Shown: one piece after another, positions 8,618 through 18,375 of the stretch
Layout: each line of letters opens with the position of its first letter
How positions within the stretch are numbered: the first letter of the stretch is position 1
Assembly: GCF_003240565.2 (NCBI RefSeq)
Contig: NZ_CP117255.1
Span: forward strand, 2,834,501 to 2,898,500
Reading direction: 5' to 3'
Origin: Rhizobium tumorigenes
GTDB taxonomy: Bacteria > Pseudomonadota > Alphaproteobacteria > Rhizobiales > Rhizobiaceae
Length of the DNA: 64,000 nucleotides
Notes under the pieces: generated by a model
Told to the model about the DNA's origin: nothing
Databases searched by the model: none
The model's input: the letters and a program-made list of their open reading frames with translations, nothing else
Made by a program: the position numbers and the translations under genes

Positions 8618-9340
8618 ATGGAACAGATGACACGAAACACGCTCGATCCGGCGACGATGCAGCAGGCAGCAGGTGGTGAAAATCCCCCGCGCCGCAGCGT
8701 TTTCCGTCGGATTATGCGTTGGACGGGCTTTGCCACCATTCTTGCCGGCGCCATCCTTTTCGGTGGCTTCCTGCGCTTTGCTGATTCGGTCACCACCCTA
8801 CGGCCGCCACTTGATCCAAAGGCCGACGCCATCGTCGTGCTCACCGGCGGCTACCAGCGTATCGACCAGGCGATCGAGCTTTTGCGCAGCGGCGCCGGAA
8901 ACCGGCTCCTGATATCGGGCGCCTATCCCGCCACGACCCGCAAGCAGATCGCCAAGGCCACACAGACGCCGCCGGATCTCTTCGCCTGCTGTGTCGACAT
9001 CGGCTACGACGCCATCGACACGATCGGTAATGCCAGCGAAACGGTGAAGTGGATCCATGCCAAGGGCTACAAGAGCGTGCTGGTCGTCACCAACAACTAC
9101 CACATGCCGCGCAGCATAGCGGAACTGCGCTATGCCGACCCGGAAATGGATTTCATTCCCTATCCGGTCGTCAACTCGGACCTGAAGACCAAGGCCTGGT
9201 TTACCGACCCGAATGCGCTGCGCACCATGCTCTCCGAATATGCCAAGGTGCTCCTGACCGGTGGTCGCAACCTGTTTGGTTTTGCCCGCCCGGCAGGCCT
9301 TCGCTCGCAGGAGCAGGACGACGCGCAGCACAAGGGCTAG
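8618..9340 (+). CDS. YdcF-like DUF218 membrane-anchored protein
   Basis: A protein of about 240 residues with one N-terminal transmembrane helix (about 36-58) and a DUF218/YdcF-type domain: ADAIVVLTGG, the region around GYDAIDTIGNASET, and VTNNYHMPRS. Proteins of this superfamily (SanA, YdcF, ElyC) are linked to envelope metabolism, but the reaction is mostly unknown. The frame also allows a TTG at 8609; the ATG at 8618 is used because no ribosome site favours either. It follows ftsX after a 76-base gap and precedes a PlsC-like gene, so an envelope operon is plausible. Confidence 0.8.
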   Translation: MEQMTRNTLDPATMQQAAGGENPPRRSVFRRIMRWTGFATILAGAILFGGFLRFADSVTTLRPPLDPKADAIVVLTGGYQRIDQAIELLRSGAGNRLLISGAYPATTRKQIAKATQTPPDLFACCVDIGYDAIDTIGNASETVKWIHAKGYKSVLVVTNNYHMPRSIAELRYADPEMDFIPYPVVNSDLKTKAWFTDPNALRTMLSEYAKVLLTGGRNLFGFARPAGLRSQEQDDAQHKG

Positions 9341-9426
9341 CATCGGCGCCTGCCGTCTTTTTATTGCGATCGATATCGTGTAGGCACGGGATCAGACGCC
9401 GTCACCCGGCGTGTCGGGACAGCTTC

Positions 9427-10230
9427 ATGATCACCGTTCGTTCGATCCTCTTCAATGCCGCCTTCTATCTGAACCTGATCATCCGGATGATCGTGCTTTC
9501 GCCCATCTATTTCCTGATGCCGCGCAAGGCCGGTTATGCCATTCCCAAGGCCTGGGCCACATCCAGCGTCTGGCTGATGGAGAAGATCGTCGGCACCACC
9601 TTCGAGATCGAGGGTCTCGAGAACATTCCGAAGGGCGGCTATATTTTTGCGCCGAAGCATCAGTCGTTCTGGGATACGTTTGCGCTGCTCCCCTACCTCG
9701 ACGATCCCGTCTACATCCTGAAGCGCGAGCTTTTATGGATCCCGCTGTTCGGCTGGTATGCCAAGAAGCAGCAGATGATCCCGGTCAACCGTGGCGCCCG
9801 CGGCAAGGTGATGGTCGAGGTCCTCAGGCGCACGCGCGAGGTTCTGGCGGCAGGCCGACAGCTGATCATCTACCCCGAGGGCACGCGCCGCCCGCCCGGT
9901 GCCGAGCCCGTCTACAAATACGGCATTGCGCGCATGTACCGAGATCTCGATGTGCCGGTGGTGGCGGTCGCCATGCACCCCGGACTGTTCTGGCCACGCC
10001 GCGATTTTCGTCGCTATCCCGGCCATTTCAAGGTCCGCATTCTGCCCCCGATCCAGCCGGGTATGGACCCGGATGCCTTTTTCGCCCACCTGATCAAGGT
10101 GACCGAGGCTGCCAGCGACGAGCTGCTGCTGGAAACCGTGGCCCGCAATCCGGACCTGCCGCTACCGCCGACGGCCATCGAAAGACTGGTAATCCTGCGC
10201 AGTTCGACCTCGGCAGAGGCCAGCGGCTGA
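9427..10230 (+). CDS. plsC: 1-acyl-sn-glycerol-3-phosphate acyltransferase (PlsC-like)
   Basis: A 267-residue membrane acyltransferase of the PlsC/LPLAT family. The catalytic HxxxxD is HQSFWD near residue 78, followed by the acceptor-binding PVNRG and PEGTRRPPG blocks. An N-terminal hydrophobic helix (about 8-35) anchors it. The expected reaction is acylation of lysophosphatidate to phosphatidate in phospholipid synthesis. Homology starts at the ATG at 9427, although the frame is open further upstream. Other lysophospholipid or ornithine-lipid acyltransferases share these motifs, so the exact substrate is inferred. Confidence 0.85.
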   Translation: MITVRSILFNAAFYLNLIIRMIVLSPIYFLMPRKAGYAIPKAWATSSVWLMEKIVGTTFEIEGLENIPKGGYIFAPKHQSFWDTFALLPYLDDPVYILKRELLWIPLFGWYAKKQQMIPVNRGARGKVMVEVLRRTREVLAAGRQLIIYPEGTRRPPGAEPVYKYGIARMYRDLDVPVVAVAMHPGLFWPRRDFRRYPGHFKVRILPPIQPGMDPDAFFAHLIKVTEAASDELLLETVARNPDLPLPPTAIERLVILRSSTSAEASG

Positions 10231-10232
10231 AC

Positions 10233-10778
10233 TCAGGCAGCGCCTCGCAAACGCAACACCTCCTCATTGACGCTCTCGAGCCAGGCATCGCGGATGCCAG
10301 CCTCGCGGAGATGGGTGAGCGTATTGAACACATAGGCATCGTTCGGCCCGGACTGGCCGACGGAGACATCGACGATGCGGGCAGCTGTCAGCGGGTCGAG
10401 CGCGCCGGCATATTGCCGGTGATGGCGGTCGACCACATAGGCAACAGCCGTCACCCGCCGGCCGTCCGCAAGCCGGATCGGAGCGAGGCGCTCGAGATAG
10501 ACCTTGGTCACCAGTTCCCGCTCCCTGAGGTAGGAAAGCACTGCATCCCGGTCAGTGTCGGCCACCCGAAACGCCACGCCACGGCAGGCGCCACCACGGT
10601 CGAGGCCGAGCACCAACCCGGGGCTGGCCTCGCTGCCGCGATGCACCCAGGAATAAACACAGAGCGAACGGCGATAACCGAAAATGACGGCATCCGCTTG
10701 TTCCAAAAAGGCGAAACCCGGATTCCACATGAGCGATCCGTAGCCAAACACCCAAAATTCGTCCATATCCAAAGCCAT
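10233..10778 (-). CDS. gamma-glutamylcyclotransferase (ChaC family)
   Basis: The protein starts near FWVFGYGSLMWNPGF, the ChaC/GGCT nucleotide-like YGSLMW motif, and continues with YRRSL, SWVHRGS, PGLVLGLD and YVVDR, typical ChaC blocks. Family members cut glutathione or gamma-glutamyl peptides to 5-oxoproline. Length is about 181 residues from the ATG at 10778; starts at 10805 and 10766 are also possible, as no clear ribosome site decides. It converges with plsC and is divergent from the DUF2125 gene 38 bases away. Confidence 0.85.
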   Translation of the reverse strand: MALDMDEFWVFGYGSLMWNPGFAFLEQADAVIFGYRRSLCVYSWVHRGSEASPGLVLGLDRGGACRGVAFRVADTDRDAVLSYLRERELVTKVYLERLAPIRLADGRRVTAVAYVVDRHHRQYAGALDPLTAARIVDVSVGQSGPNDAYVFNTLTHLREAGIRDAWLESVNEEVLRLRGAA

Positions 10779-10816
10779 ACTCACATCAGCATTGCTGTGC
10801 ACCATTGGAGAACATC

Positions 10817-11833
10817 ATGTCAGCGTCAAGCCAGAGCGAGCGATCCGGCAGAGGCTTCAGGGGGATGTTCATCCTTTTGGGGATCATCGTCCTGCTGGCC
10901 GCAGTCTACACCGCCGGCTGGTTCTATGCCGCCTCGGCGCTGAAGACCAATGTCCTGCGGGCGCTGGGCAAACAGGATGCGGCAGGCTTTACCGGCCAGT
11001 GTACGGACCTCGACCAGCAGGGCTTTCCCTTCCGCATCGGCCTGACCTGCTCCAAGGTTCAGATCGACGACCACACACGGGGTGTCTCCGCCACCTTCGA
11101 CGACCTCAGCGCCTCGGCTCACGTCTACGCGCCGGGCAACATCGAGTGGCAACTGAATTCCCCGGCGGAGATCCGCACGTCGCAGGGGCTGACCATCTCC
11201 TCCGAATGGGCAGCGCTGCAATCTACCATGGTCACCCGGGGCAACGGCATCGAGCAGGGCGCCACCACCATCAACGGCCTCAAGACCGCCGTCGTCTCCT
11301 CGGCGACTGGCCAGACGGTGAATTTCACTGCCGACAAGACGGAGATCCATGTCCGCCAGAACGGCGAAGATCTCGAAGCCGTCTTCGAGGTGAAGAACTC
11401 CAACGCCGTCATCAAGGATTTCCCGCAGCTCCCAGCACTCGCCGCCGAGATCGATGTGACGCTGACCGGCAAGGCAGGACTGCTTGACGGCAGCGAAAAG
11501 GACGGGCGCGGCCTGTTTGGCGCATCGGGTATCCTGCGCAAGGTGACAACCGATATCGGCGACGGCCGTATCATGACCCTGTCAGGACCATTCTCCTTCG
11601 ACGACGACGGCTTTCTGTCCGGCCAGTTCAAGCTGGAGATCCAGCAGATCAGCCATTGGCGCGACAGCATCAAGCAGGCGATCCCTGCCGCCAAGCAGAC
11701 GGTGGACATGGCGGGCAAGCTGCTGAAGGCGCTCGCCGCCGGCGAGGACAAGGTGTCCGTCGATCTCACCGTCGATCACGGCGCGGTCACGCTCAGCGGC
11801 TTCATCCCGGTCGGCAAGATCCCGCCGATCTGA
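10817..11833 (+). CDS. DUF2125 family protein
   Basis: A 338-residue alphaproteobacterial DUF2125 protein with one N-terminal transmembrane helix (about 15-38) and a large beta-rich domain likely facing the periplasm. Conserved features include a FPFRIGLTC segment and two cysteines near the start of the domain. It begins at the ATG at 10817, six bases after GGAG, rather than the TTG at 10805. Function is unknown. It converges with tyrA. Confidence 0.8.
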   Translation: MSASSQSERSGRGFRGMFILLGIIVLLAAVYTAGWFYAASALKTNVLRALGKQDAAGFTGQCTDLDQQGFPFRIGLTCSKVQIDDHTRGVSATFDDLSASAHVYAPGNIEWQLNSPAEIRTSQGLTISSEWAALQSTMVTRGNGIEQGATTINGLKTAVVSSATGQTVNFTADKTEIHVRQNGEDLEAVFEVKNSNAVIKDFPQLPALAAEIDVTLTGKAGLLDGSEKDGRGLFGASGILRKVTTDIGDGRIMTLSGPFSFDDDGFLSGQFKLEIQQISHWRDSIKQAIPAAKQTVDMAGKLLKALAAGEDKVSVDLTVDHGAVTLSGFIPVGKIPPI

Positions 11834-11857
11834 GGCGGTACGCGTTGAGACCGGGCG

Positions 11858-12790
11858 TCACGGCGCTTTCGGATCGAGCGCGTGGCGGCCGAAATCGGGG
11901 GCGTCGACATCCTGGCCGGCTTCGATGATGGAGCGGCGCACGGCGCGGGTGCGGGTGAAGAGTTCCATGATCTTGTCGCCCTCGCCCCAGCGGATCGCCC
12001 GCTGCAGATAGGCGAGATCTTCGGAAAACCGCGCCAGCATCTCGAGGATCGCATCCTTGTTGTGCAGGCAGACATCGCGCCACATGGTGGGGTCGGAAGC
12101 TGCCAGACGGGTAAAGTCGCGAAAGCCGGATGCAGAATATTTGATCACTTCCGACTGCGTCACCGTCTCGAGGTCGGCTGCCGTCCCGACGATGTTGTAG
12201 GCAATCAGGTGCGGCAGGTGGCTGACGATGGCCAGCACCTTGTCATGGTGCTCGGCGTCCATTTCGTCGACACGGGAACCAAGTGTCTCCCAGAAATGCC
12301 GGAGCACCTTTAGAGCCGTGTCGTCCGTACCTTCGACAGGCGTGAAAATGCACCAGCGTCCCCGGAAAAGACCGGCAAAACCGGCGTCGGGCCCCGATTT
12401 TTCCGTGCCTGCGAGGGGGTGGCCCGGAATGAAATGCACGCCCTCCGGAATATGCGGTTGCATCTGCGCGATGACCGAAGCCTTGGTCGAACCGACATCG
12501 GTGACAATGGCACCCGGCTTGAGATAGGGGGCAATCTCGATGGCGACACTCTCCGAGGAGCCCACAGGCACCGAGACGATGACGAGATCGGCACCCTTGA
12601 CAGCCTCGCCCGACGACAGCGTGTAGCGGTCGCCCAGTCCCAGTTCTTCGGCCCGCTTCAGCGTCTCTGCGCCGCGCGTCGCGATGACGACCTCACGGGC
12701 AAGACCGAGCGCACGAATATCATGGGCGAGAGACGAGCCGATCAGTCCGATGCCGATCAGCGCGATCCGGTCGAACTGGACATCGCTCAT
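11858..12790 (-). CDS. tyrA: prephenate/arogenate dehydrogenase
   Basis: A cytoplasmic NAD(P)-dependent dehydrogenase of tyrosine synthesis, 310 residues. The Rossmann motif GIGLIGSS is at 13-20, then come [10 protein letters not shown], the conserved [10 protein letters not shown] substrate region, and SHLPHL. There is no chorismate mutase domain, so it is the monofunctional form. The start overlaps the end of hisC by four bases, and the pair is probably cotranslated. Whether prephenate or arogenate is the main substrate cannot be read from the sequence. Confidence 0.92.
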   Translation of the reverse strand: MSDVQFDRIALIGIGLIGSSLAHDIRALGLAREVVIATRGAETLKRAEELGLGDRYTLSSGEAVKGADLVIVSVPVGSSESVAIEIAPYLKPGAIVTDVGSTKASVIAQMQPHIPEGVHFIPGHPLAGTEKSGPDAGFAGLFRGRWCIFTPVEGTDDTALKVLRHFWETLGSRVDEMDAEHHDKVLAIVSHLPHLIAYNIVGTAADLETVTQSEVIKYSASGFRDFTRLAASDPTMWRDVCLHNKDAILEMLARFSEDLAYLQRAIRWGEGDKIMELFTRTRAVRRSIIEAGQDVDAPDFGRHALDPKAP

Positions 12791-13896
12791 GCCTTGCGTC
12801 CCATGAATTCGCCGAGTGTCTCGATGACGCCGCGATTGGCCTCTTCCGTGCCGATGCTCATCCGCAACGAATTGGTGAAGCCGTAGCCGCGCACGGCACG
12901 CAGGATATAGCCCCGACTTGCCAGCAATTCGTCAGCATCGGCGGCCCGCTTGCCGTCCACATCCGGGAAGTGGATGAGAACGAAATTGGCAACCGACGGC
13001 GTGACCTTCAGCCCGATGGCTTCGAACGCCGCAGTCAGCTTGTCCAGCCACATCAGATTGTAGGTGACCGCCGTCTCGACAAACGCCTGGTCGCGCATGG
13101 CAGCGGCTCCGGCGGCGATTGCAGGGGCATTCATGTTGAACGGTCCGCGAATACGGTTCAGCGCATCGACGATATCAGCCGGGCCGAACATCCAGCCGAC
13201 GCGAAGCGCCGCCAGGCCGTAGGCCTTGGAGAAGGTGCGGGTCATGACGACATTGGAATTTGCCGAGACCAGTTCGATGCCGGCCTCGTAGTCGTTGCGG
13301 CGGACATATTCGGCGTAGGCGGCGTCGAGCACCAGAATGACGTTCTTCGGCAGCGCCGCGTGCAACCGTCTGATGTCGCTGACCGGGACGTAGGTGCCGG
13401 TGGGATTGCCGGGATTGGCGATGAACACCATCCGCGTCCGTTCGGTGACGGCGGCAAGGATCGCATCGACCTCGACGGTGCAGTCATTTTCCTTGACGGT
13501 GACCGGCGTCGCCCCGGCGCCCATGATCTGGATCTTGTAGACGAGGAACCCGTGTTCGGTGATGACGGCCTCGTCGCCCGGTGCCAGGTAGACGTGGCAA
13601 AGCAGGCCGAGCAGTTCATCGGAACCGTTGCCGCAGAGGATGTTTGCCGGATTGAGGCCGTTCACGTCGGCGATGGCCTGCCGCAGCACTGTCGCCTGGC
13701 CGTCCGGATAACGTTCCAGGTCGTCGGCCGCTGCCTTGAATGCGGCGATGGCCTTGGGGCTGGCACCGAGCGGCGTCTCGTTGGACGACAGCTTGAATAC
13801 GCGGGAAAGACCCGGCGCACCTTCCTTGCCTGGCACATAGGCAGCGATGTCGAGAATACCGGGACGCGGAACGGGCTTGCTGATTTCGCTGCTCAT
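12787..13896 (-). CDS. hisC: histidinol-phosphate / aromatic aminotransferase
   Basis: A fold-type I aminotransferase of about 369 residues. It has [25 protein letters not shown], the PLP lysine K224 in TRTFSKAYG, and LRVGW. It matches the HisC family. Direct overlap with tyrA suggests that here the enzyme also, or mainly, transaminates aromatic keto acids or prephenate; this is inference from context. The ATG at 13896 has AAGG eight bases upstream; the TTG at 13914 is less likely. Confidence 0.88.
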   Translation of the reverse strand: MSSEISKPVPRPGILDIAAYVPGKEGAPGLSRVFKLSSNETPLGASPKAIAAFKAAADDLERYPDGQATVLRQAIADVNGLNPANILCGNGSDELLGLLCHVYLAPGDEAVITEHGFLVYKIQIMGAGATPVTVKENDCTVEVDAILAAVTERTRMVFIANPGNPTGTYVPVSDIRRLHAALPKNVILVLDAAYAEYVRRNDYEAGIELVSANSNVVMTRTFSKAYGLAALRVGWMFGPADIVDALNRIRGPFNMNAPAIAAGAAAMRDQAFVETAVTYNLMWLDKLTAAFEAIGLKVTPSVANFVLIHFPDVDGKRAADADELLASRGYILRAVRGYGFTNSLRMSIGTEEANRGVIETLGEFMGRKA

Positions 13897-13999
13897 GGGA
13901 TCGACCTTGGACAAGGGCCGGCATATCCGGCTTCAAACATCCCGTGGCATTAATCCGGAATGACGATTTTGTCGAGCAGGAAGCCGGCAACACTCAGCG

Positions 14000-14749
14000 C
14001 TACGGCTGGCTTTCCTCACGCGTCGTGGGCACGCCGCGCGGCGCCAGCACGGGCACGAACACGCGCCGCGAAGCGCGCACCGCAACCGGCAGGCCCTGGT
14101 AAAGCCGTTTCTGCGCCTCGACGATGATGACGCCGGAGAAGGCCGGCCACAGCGTCCTGCCGATACGCTCGAAGGCGCGGCGCAGCCTGAGCACCGCACG
14201 CAGCTTGGAGGGCGGGAAGAACAACGCTTCGGCGGTCGCTCCCGGCGTAAAATTCGTCTCGCGCAACAGCGCCGTCAGTTGGCCGCGCGAATAGGGCCGA
14301 CCCGAGCCGAAGGGCGTATGCTCCATCCGCGCCCAGACGCCCCGCCTGTTCGGCACCACGATCACCAGCCGCCCGCCGGGCGCCAGCACCCGCCAAAGCT
14401 CTTTCAACGTCTCGCGCGGGCTTTCGGCAAATTCCAGCGAATGCACCAGAAGGACGCGGTCGATCGACGAATCGGGCAATGGCAGTTCTTCGTCGAAGAT
14501 CAGTGCCGTCGAGGACGCCGATCCCATCGGCCAGTTCACCGCCCCCTGCCCCGCCGGCATGAAAGCGAAGGTCCGCTCGGTATCGGCGCGAAAGCGGTCG
14601 AGATAGGGCACGGAATAACCGAGACCTACCAGCCGCTCCTCCGGCAATCGCGCCCAGAGCGACGACAGCGCCATGGCAATGGATTGCTCCGCCAGCCGGC
14701 CGAGTTCGGAATGATAGAATTGGCGAAGGTCGACGATATCGGCATGCAT
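14000..14749 (-). CDS. class I SAM-dependent methyltransferase
   Basis: A 249-residue protein with a Methyltransf_11-type region: DSSIDRVLLVHSLEF followed by LKELWRVLAPGGRLVIVVPN, the post-I and motif II/III blocks of small-molecule methyltransferases. The glycine-rich motif I is weak. The substrate is unknown. It is divergent from gloB with 87 bases between the starts, an arrangement often seen in Rhizobiales. Confidence 0.8.
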   Translation of the reverse strand: MHADIVDLRQFYHSELGRLAEQSIAMALSSLWARLPEERLVGLGYSVPYLDRFRADTERTFAFMPAGQGAVNWPMGSASSTALIFDEELPLPDSSIDRVLLVHSLEFAESPRETLKELWRVLAPGGRLVIVVPNRRGVWARMEHTPFGSGRPYSRGQLTALLRETNFTPGATAEALFFPPSKLRAVLRLRRAFERIGRTLWPAFSGVIIVEAQKRLYQGLPVAVRASRRVFVPVLAPRGVPTTREESQP

Positions 14750-14836
14750 GCCGGAAATCTTATCAGCCGGCGGTTGGACTTCAAGGCCGCAGCCTCTACA
14801 TTCGTGTCAACCGACGAAAGTTAGGACATTTGAGCC

Positions 14837-15607
14837 ATGCAGCCTTTGGAACTCGACGTATTTACCTGCCGAACGGACAATTACGGCGTTCTCGTCCACG
14901 ATCCGGAAACCGCCCTTACCGCCTCCATCGATGCGCCGGACGCAGCAGCCGTTGCTGCCGCTGCGGGGCGGCGTGGCTGGAAGATCAGCCACATCTTCAC
15001 CACCCACCATCACATCGACCATGTCGAAGGCAATCTGGCGCTGAAGGAGCAGTTCGGCTGTCAAATCTTCGGCCCGCTTAACGAAGCAGTCGCCATTCCC
15101 GGCCTCGATCGCGCCTATGGAGACGGCGACAGCTTCAGGTTTGGCACCCACACCGTCAATGTCATCGAGACCCCGGGGCACACCGCCGGACACATTTGCT
15201 ACCACTTCGAGGACGACAAGCTGCTGTTTGCCGCAGACACGCTGTTTGCGCTCGGCTGCGGTCGTCTGTTCGAACGCCCGGCCTCCGATATGTGGGCTTC
15301 GCTGCAGAAACTCGCGGTGCTGCCAGACGAGACCGCCATCTATTTCGGCCATGAATACACGCTGGCCAATGCCCGCTTCGCGCTCACCATCGATCCCGAC
15401 AACGAGCGCCTGAAAGCCCGGGCGGCCGATATCGAGGCGATGCGCACCGAAGGCAAGTTCACCATTCCGACGACGCTGGCGCTGGAGAAGGAAACCAATC
15501 CGTTCCTGCGCCCCGCCGATCCGGCCATCCGCCGCAATCTTCTGATGGAAAGTCGCACCAACGAGGAAGTCTTCACCGAAATCCGCAAGCGGAAAGACAA
15601 TTTCTGA
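14837..15607 (+). CDS. gloB: hydroxyacylglutathione hydrolase (glyoxalase II)
   Basis: A metallo-beta-lactamase fold hydrolase of 256 residues. The metal motif THHHIDH lies at 56-62, with further ligands in [21 protein letters not shown] and FGHEYT. It hydrolyses S-lactoylglutathione to lactate and glutathione in methylglyoxal detoxification. The C-terminal HAGH domain ([13 protein letters not shown]) is present. Its stop overlaps the ATG of the cupin gene in a TGATG arrangement. Confidence 0.93.
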   Translation: MQPLELDVFTCRTDNYGVLVHDPETALTASIDAPDAAAVAAAAGRRGWKISHIFTTHHHIDHVEGNLALKEQFGCQIFGPLNEAVAIPGLDRAYGDGDSFRFGTHTVNVIETPGHTAGHICYHFEDDKLLFAADTLFALGCGRLFERPASDMWASLQKLAVLPDETAIYFGHEYTLANARFALTIDPDNERLKARAADIEAMRTEGKFTIPTTLALEKETNPFLRPADPAIRRNLLMESRTNEEVFTEIRKRKDNF

Positions 15608-16032
15608 TGCGGCCGGACGACATCATCCGCGAACTTGGCATGCAGCCCCACCCGGAAGGTGGCTGGTATGTCCAGACCTTCCGCGACAGCACGGGCGAGG
15701 CGCGCGGCCATTCGACGGCGATCTATTACATGCTGCAGGCGGGAGAGCGCTCTCACTGGCACCGCGTCCGGGATGCCGCCGAAGTCTGGCACTACTATAG
15801 CGGCGCTCCCTTGGCGCTCGACATCTCGGAGAATGGCCAAGGCAAGACGACGATCGTCCTCGGGACAGATTTCGCGAGCGGCGAACGGCCGCAGGCGATC
15901 GTACCCGCCGGCTGGTGGCAGGCGGCGGAAGCCACCGGCGACTACACGCTGGTCGGCTGCACCGTCGCCCCGGGTTTTAAATTTTCGAGCTTCGAAATGG
16001 CGCCTGCGGGCTGGAAGCCTTCGGGCGACTGA
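15607..16032 (+). CDS. DUF985 cupin family protein
   Basis: A 141-residue cupin of the DUF985 type. It begins with the family pattern LGMQPHPEGGWYVQTFRD, then HSTAIYYML, SHWHRV and the second cupin block VPAGWWQAA. Family members are small sugar- or metabolite-binding cupins of unknown role. The start codon overlaps the gloB stop, so it is likely cotranslated. It converges with the EamA transporter gene. Confidence 0.88.
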   Translation: MRPDDIIRELGMQPHPEGGWYVQTFRDSTGEARGHSTAIYYMLQAGERSHWHRVRDAAEVWHYYSGAPLALDISENGQGKTTIVLGTDFASGERPQAIVPAGWWQAAEATGDYTLVGCTVAPGFKFSSFEMAPAGWKPSGD

Positions 16033-16035
16033 TCC

Positions 16036-16929
16036 CTATTCGGCAATGGCGACATCCGGTGCTGGCGGGCGGCGCAGGATCATTTTATGCGCGGCAAGCA
16101 CGGCGCCGCCCGTCACCAGCAGGCAGGCGCCGGCAATTCCCCAGCTTGGCTCGGCAAAGCCGAACACCGTCAGGATCAGTGTCGACAGCAACGGCGCCGC
16201 ATAGCTGGCGGCACCGAGTATCTGGATATCGCCGTTCTTGACCCCAAAGTCCCAGGCGTAGAAGGCAGCGCCGACCGGCAACAGGCCCAGACCGACTATA
16301 GCCGCCCATTGGAAGCCCGTTTCCGGCCAGACAGTGCTTTCCAGCCCCAGATGGCAGAGCAGCGAGAGGATGGACGTCGCAAGGCAGAAGCCGGTGACGA
16401 CATCGGTCGAGACGGCATCGAAGCGCCGCGTCAGCAACGAATAGCCCGACCACGTGAAAGCGCAGAGAACGGCCGCACCATAGCCGAGCCCATAGGCCGC
16501 ATCGAAATGAAACCCGTTGCGCCCGACGATCAGCACCGTACCGGCGAGCCCGGCAAAAGCCCCCGCGAGGTGATACCAGCGCAGCCGCTCCCCCGGCAGC
16601 AGCGCCGAGCCGACAACGATCAGCAACGGCCAGAGATAGGCGATGAGACCGGCCTCGACCGCCGGTGCATTTCTAAGTGCCGTGAAATAGAGAAAATGAT
16701 AGCCGAACAGCCCGGCAATGCCTGTGATCCACACTTTCGCCGGCTGACGCAGCAGTTTTATACGCTCCGGCCTGAGGATCAGAACCACGATGCCCGGGAT
16801 GCTGCCGATGGCAAAGCAGATGGCCGAAAGCTGGAAGGCCGGCATTGTCCCGGAGGCGGCAGTGAACAGCGCCAGGAACGACCACATCAGGATTGCCGAA
16901 AAACCGATCAGCGTTGCCCGCAATGTCAT
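16036..16929 (-). CDS. EamA/DMT family transporter (YddG-like)
   Basis: A 297-residue inner-membrane protein with about ten hydrophobic helices in two EamA halves (1-140 and 150-285). The FLYFTALRNAPAVEAGLIAYLWPLLIV region, broken here into its known parts FTALRNAP and YLWPL, resembles YddG-type aromatic amino-acid exporters. The substrate is not certain. It lies alone, 49 bases from the end of the DUF3108 gene on the same strand. Confidence 0.83.
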   Translation of the reverse strand: MTLRATLIGFSAILMWSFLALFTAASGTMPAFQLSAICFAIGSIPGIVVLILRPERIKLLRQPAKVWITGIAGLFGYHFLYFTALRNAPAVEAGLIAYLWPLLIVVGSALLPGERLRWYHLAGAFAGLAGTVLIVGRNGFHFDAAYGLGYGAAVLCAFTWSGYSLLTRRFDAVSTDVVTGFCLATSILSLLCHLGLESTVWPETGFQWAAIVGLGLLPVGAAFYAWDFGVKNGDIQILGAASYAAPLLSTLILTVFGFAEPSWGIAGACLLVTGGAVLAAHKMILRRPPAPDVAIAE

Positions 16930-16978
16930 TCTGCCCCCCTTTGCGACACCGCGCCGGTGTCTGCCGGAAGAGGTGCCG

Positions 16979-17749
16979 TTAACTGCCGTACTTGACCGCC
17001 GTGATTGTCACCGTGCCGTATTTGGTCGGGATACGGACGTAGACTGGAGCATATACCTTCATGGCGTCCGCCTTGGCAAACCAGATCTCCATGTCGTTGC
17101 TCTTGCTCAGGTAGTCGAAATCGGTGCGGCTCTTCTTGTAGCCGCCGAGAGCGGTAAAATGCACGCCGCAAACGATCGCATCGCCCTTGAAACCCTCGGT
17201 CGAAAACGGCTTGGAGCCCTTTGGAGACAGCTTTAGGGTCATGCGTGTCTCGCCGTCGTAGATCGGCAGGGTCTGGGCGCAGACGTCGGTGTTTGCCGGG
17301 AAGATGAGCCCTGAAACCGGATCGAGAACGGAGCGCAGATCGCCCTCGGCAACCGGGATCCAGTTTTGCGGCCGGTGCGGCTCCGGCGTCGTGGTCGACG
17401 ATGTGACGTTGCCATCGCGGTAGAGGACGTCATAGGTGTGCTGCTTGCGACCGCTCTTGTAATTGAGCGTATAGCGCGATGTCTCGAGCTTGCGCGGACC
17501 CACGACGCCGGCAACATCGGCTTGCGCCGAGATCGTCGTCACTAGATCGGCGAGGCCCGAGGAACTGACCGTGCCCTTGATGGTGAAATGCTTGTCGATG
17601 ACTTCGGTCTTGAAATCGGCATGCGCGATCGGCAGCCCGGCCAGCGCAACGCGGTATTCGGTTTCATGCCGCATGTCCTCGGCATGGCCCATGGCCGGGA
17701 GTGATCCGGCGATAGCGGAGACGAGAAGCCATTTTCCGAGATATGACAT
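16979..17749 (-). CDS. DUF3108 family exported protein
   Basis: A periplasmic protein with a signal peptide (WLLVSAIAGSLPAMGHA, cleavage near residue 24) and a DUF3108 domain: ETEYRVALAGLPIAHADF at the start and later YDGETRMTL. Function is unknown. The ATG at 17749 has GAAGG eight bases upstream, giving 256 residues; the ATG at 17764 has no ribosome site. It is divergent from rpmB. Confidence 0.8.
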   Translation of the reverse strand: MSYLGKWLLVSAIAGSLPAMGHAEDMRHETEYRVALAGLPIAHADFKTEVIDKHFTIKGTVSSSGLADLVTTISAQADVAGVVGPRKLETSRYTLNYKSGRKQHTYDVLYRDGNVTSSTTTPEPHRPQNWIPVAEGDLRSVLDPVSGLIFPANTDVCAQTLPIYDGETRMTLKLSPKGSKPFSTEGFKGDAIVCGVHFTALGGYKKSRTDFDYLSKSNDMEIWFAKADAMKVYAPVYVRIPTKYGTVTITAVKYGS

Positions 17750-17862
17750 CGTGGTTGCCTTCATATGAGTGGTAGTACCCTATATAGACACTTGTGACGA
17801 TGTCTGCGATCGCTACAAGCACGAGCTTTTTGGCGGAATTGCGGGAAATGCCAAGGTTTGGC

Positions 17863-17891
17863 TTGACTGCCAGGGCTGCGCTGACTATAGA
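17863..17891 (+). promoter_or_regulatory. rpmB promoter (sigma-70 type)
   Basis: TTGACT at 17863-17868 and TATAGA at 17886-17891 are separated by exactly 17 bases, close to the housekeeping consensus. The site is 93 bases before the rpmB start, which suits a strongly expressed ribosomal protein gene. Confidence 0.75.
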
Positions 17892-17983
17892 ACCGCAACT
17901 TTCCAATCATGGCCTGTTGGATTGCGGAACCGGTTTTGCCGGCAAGGCTCTCCGATGGCAGACAAAAATAAAATAGGTGTACC

Positions 17984-18286
17984 ATGTCCCGCATGTGCGA
18001 ATTGACCGGCAAGGCCGTCCTGACGGGTAACAATGTCAGCCACGCAAACAACAAGACCAAGCGCAAGTTCCTTCCGAACCTGTGCCAGGTAACGCTGATC
18101 TCCGATTCGCTCGGCCAGCGTTATCGCCTGCGCGTTTCGGCTGCGGCGCTTCGCACCGTCGAACACCGTGGCGGCCTCGATGCCTTCCTTCTGAAGTCCG
18201 ACGAAACCACGCTGAGCCAGCGCGCTCGCCTGCTTCGTCGCCAGATCGTCAAGAAGACTGCAGAACTCGCAGCGACCGCTGCCTAA
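17984..18286 (+). CDS. rpmB: 50S ribosomal protein L28
   Basis: A 100-residue L28 with the standard opening [20 protein letters not shown], the KRKFLPNLC block and a basic C-terminus. It is part of the large ribosomal subunit. The gene has its own promoter upstream and a long stem-loop downstream (18317-18352), so it looks monocistronic. Confidence 0.96.
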   Translation: MSRMCELTGKAVLTGNNVSHANNKTKRKFLPNLCQVTLISDSLGQRYRLRVSAAALRTVEHRGGLDAFLLKSDETTLSQRARLLRRQIVKKTAELAATAA

Positions 18287-18316
18287 GACTTCTTGATCTG
18301 ACTTTATACGTGCTTT

Positions 18317-18352
18317 CAAAGGCTTGACGGATAACATCCGCTCAAGCCTTTG
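18317..18352 (+). terminator. stem-loop after rpmB
   Basis: CAAAGGCTTGA at 18317-18327 pairs perfectly with TCAAGCCTTTG at 18342-18352. Inside it CGGAT pairs with ATCCG around a three-base loop. The total stem is about 16 bp with one bulge. The following bases (CTTTGACC) are only weakly T-rich, so it is a probable rather than certain intrinsic terminator. Confidence 0.6.
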
Positions 18353-18375
18353 CTTTGACCGGCCCTTCCCTCCAA

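Noticed and set aside
7441..8844. 467-codon minus-strand frame across ftsX
   Set aside because: Antisense to ftsX and the YdcF-like gene; no conserved domain.
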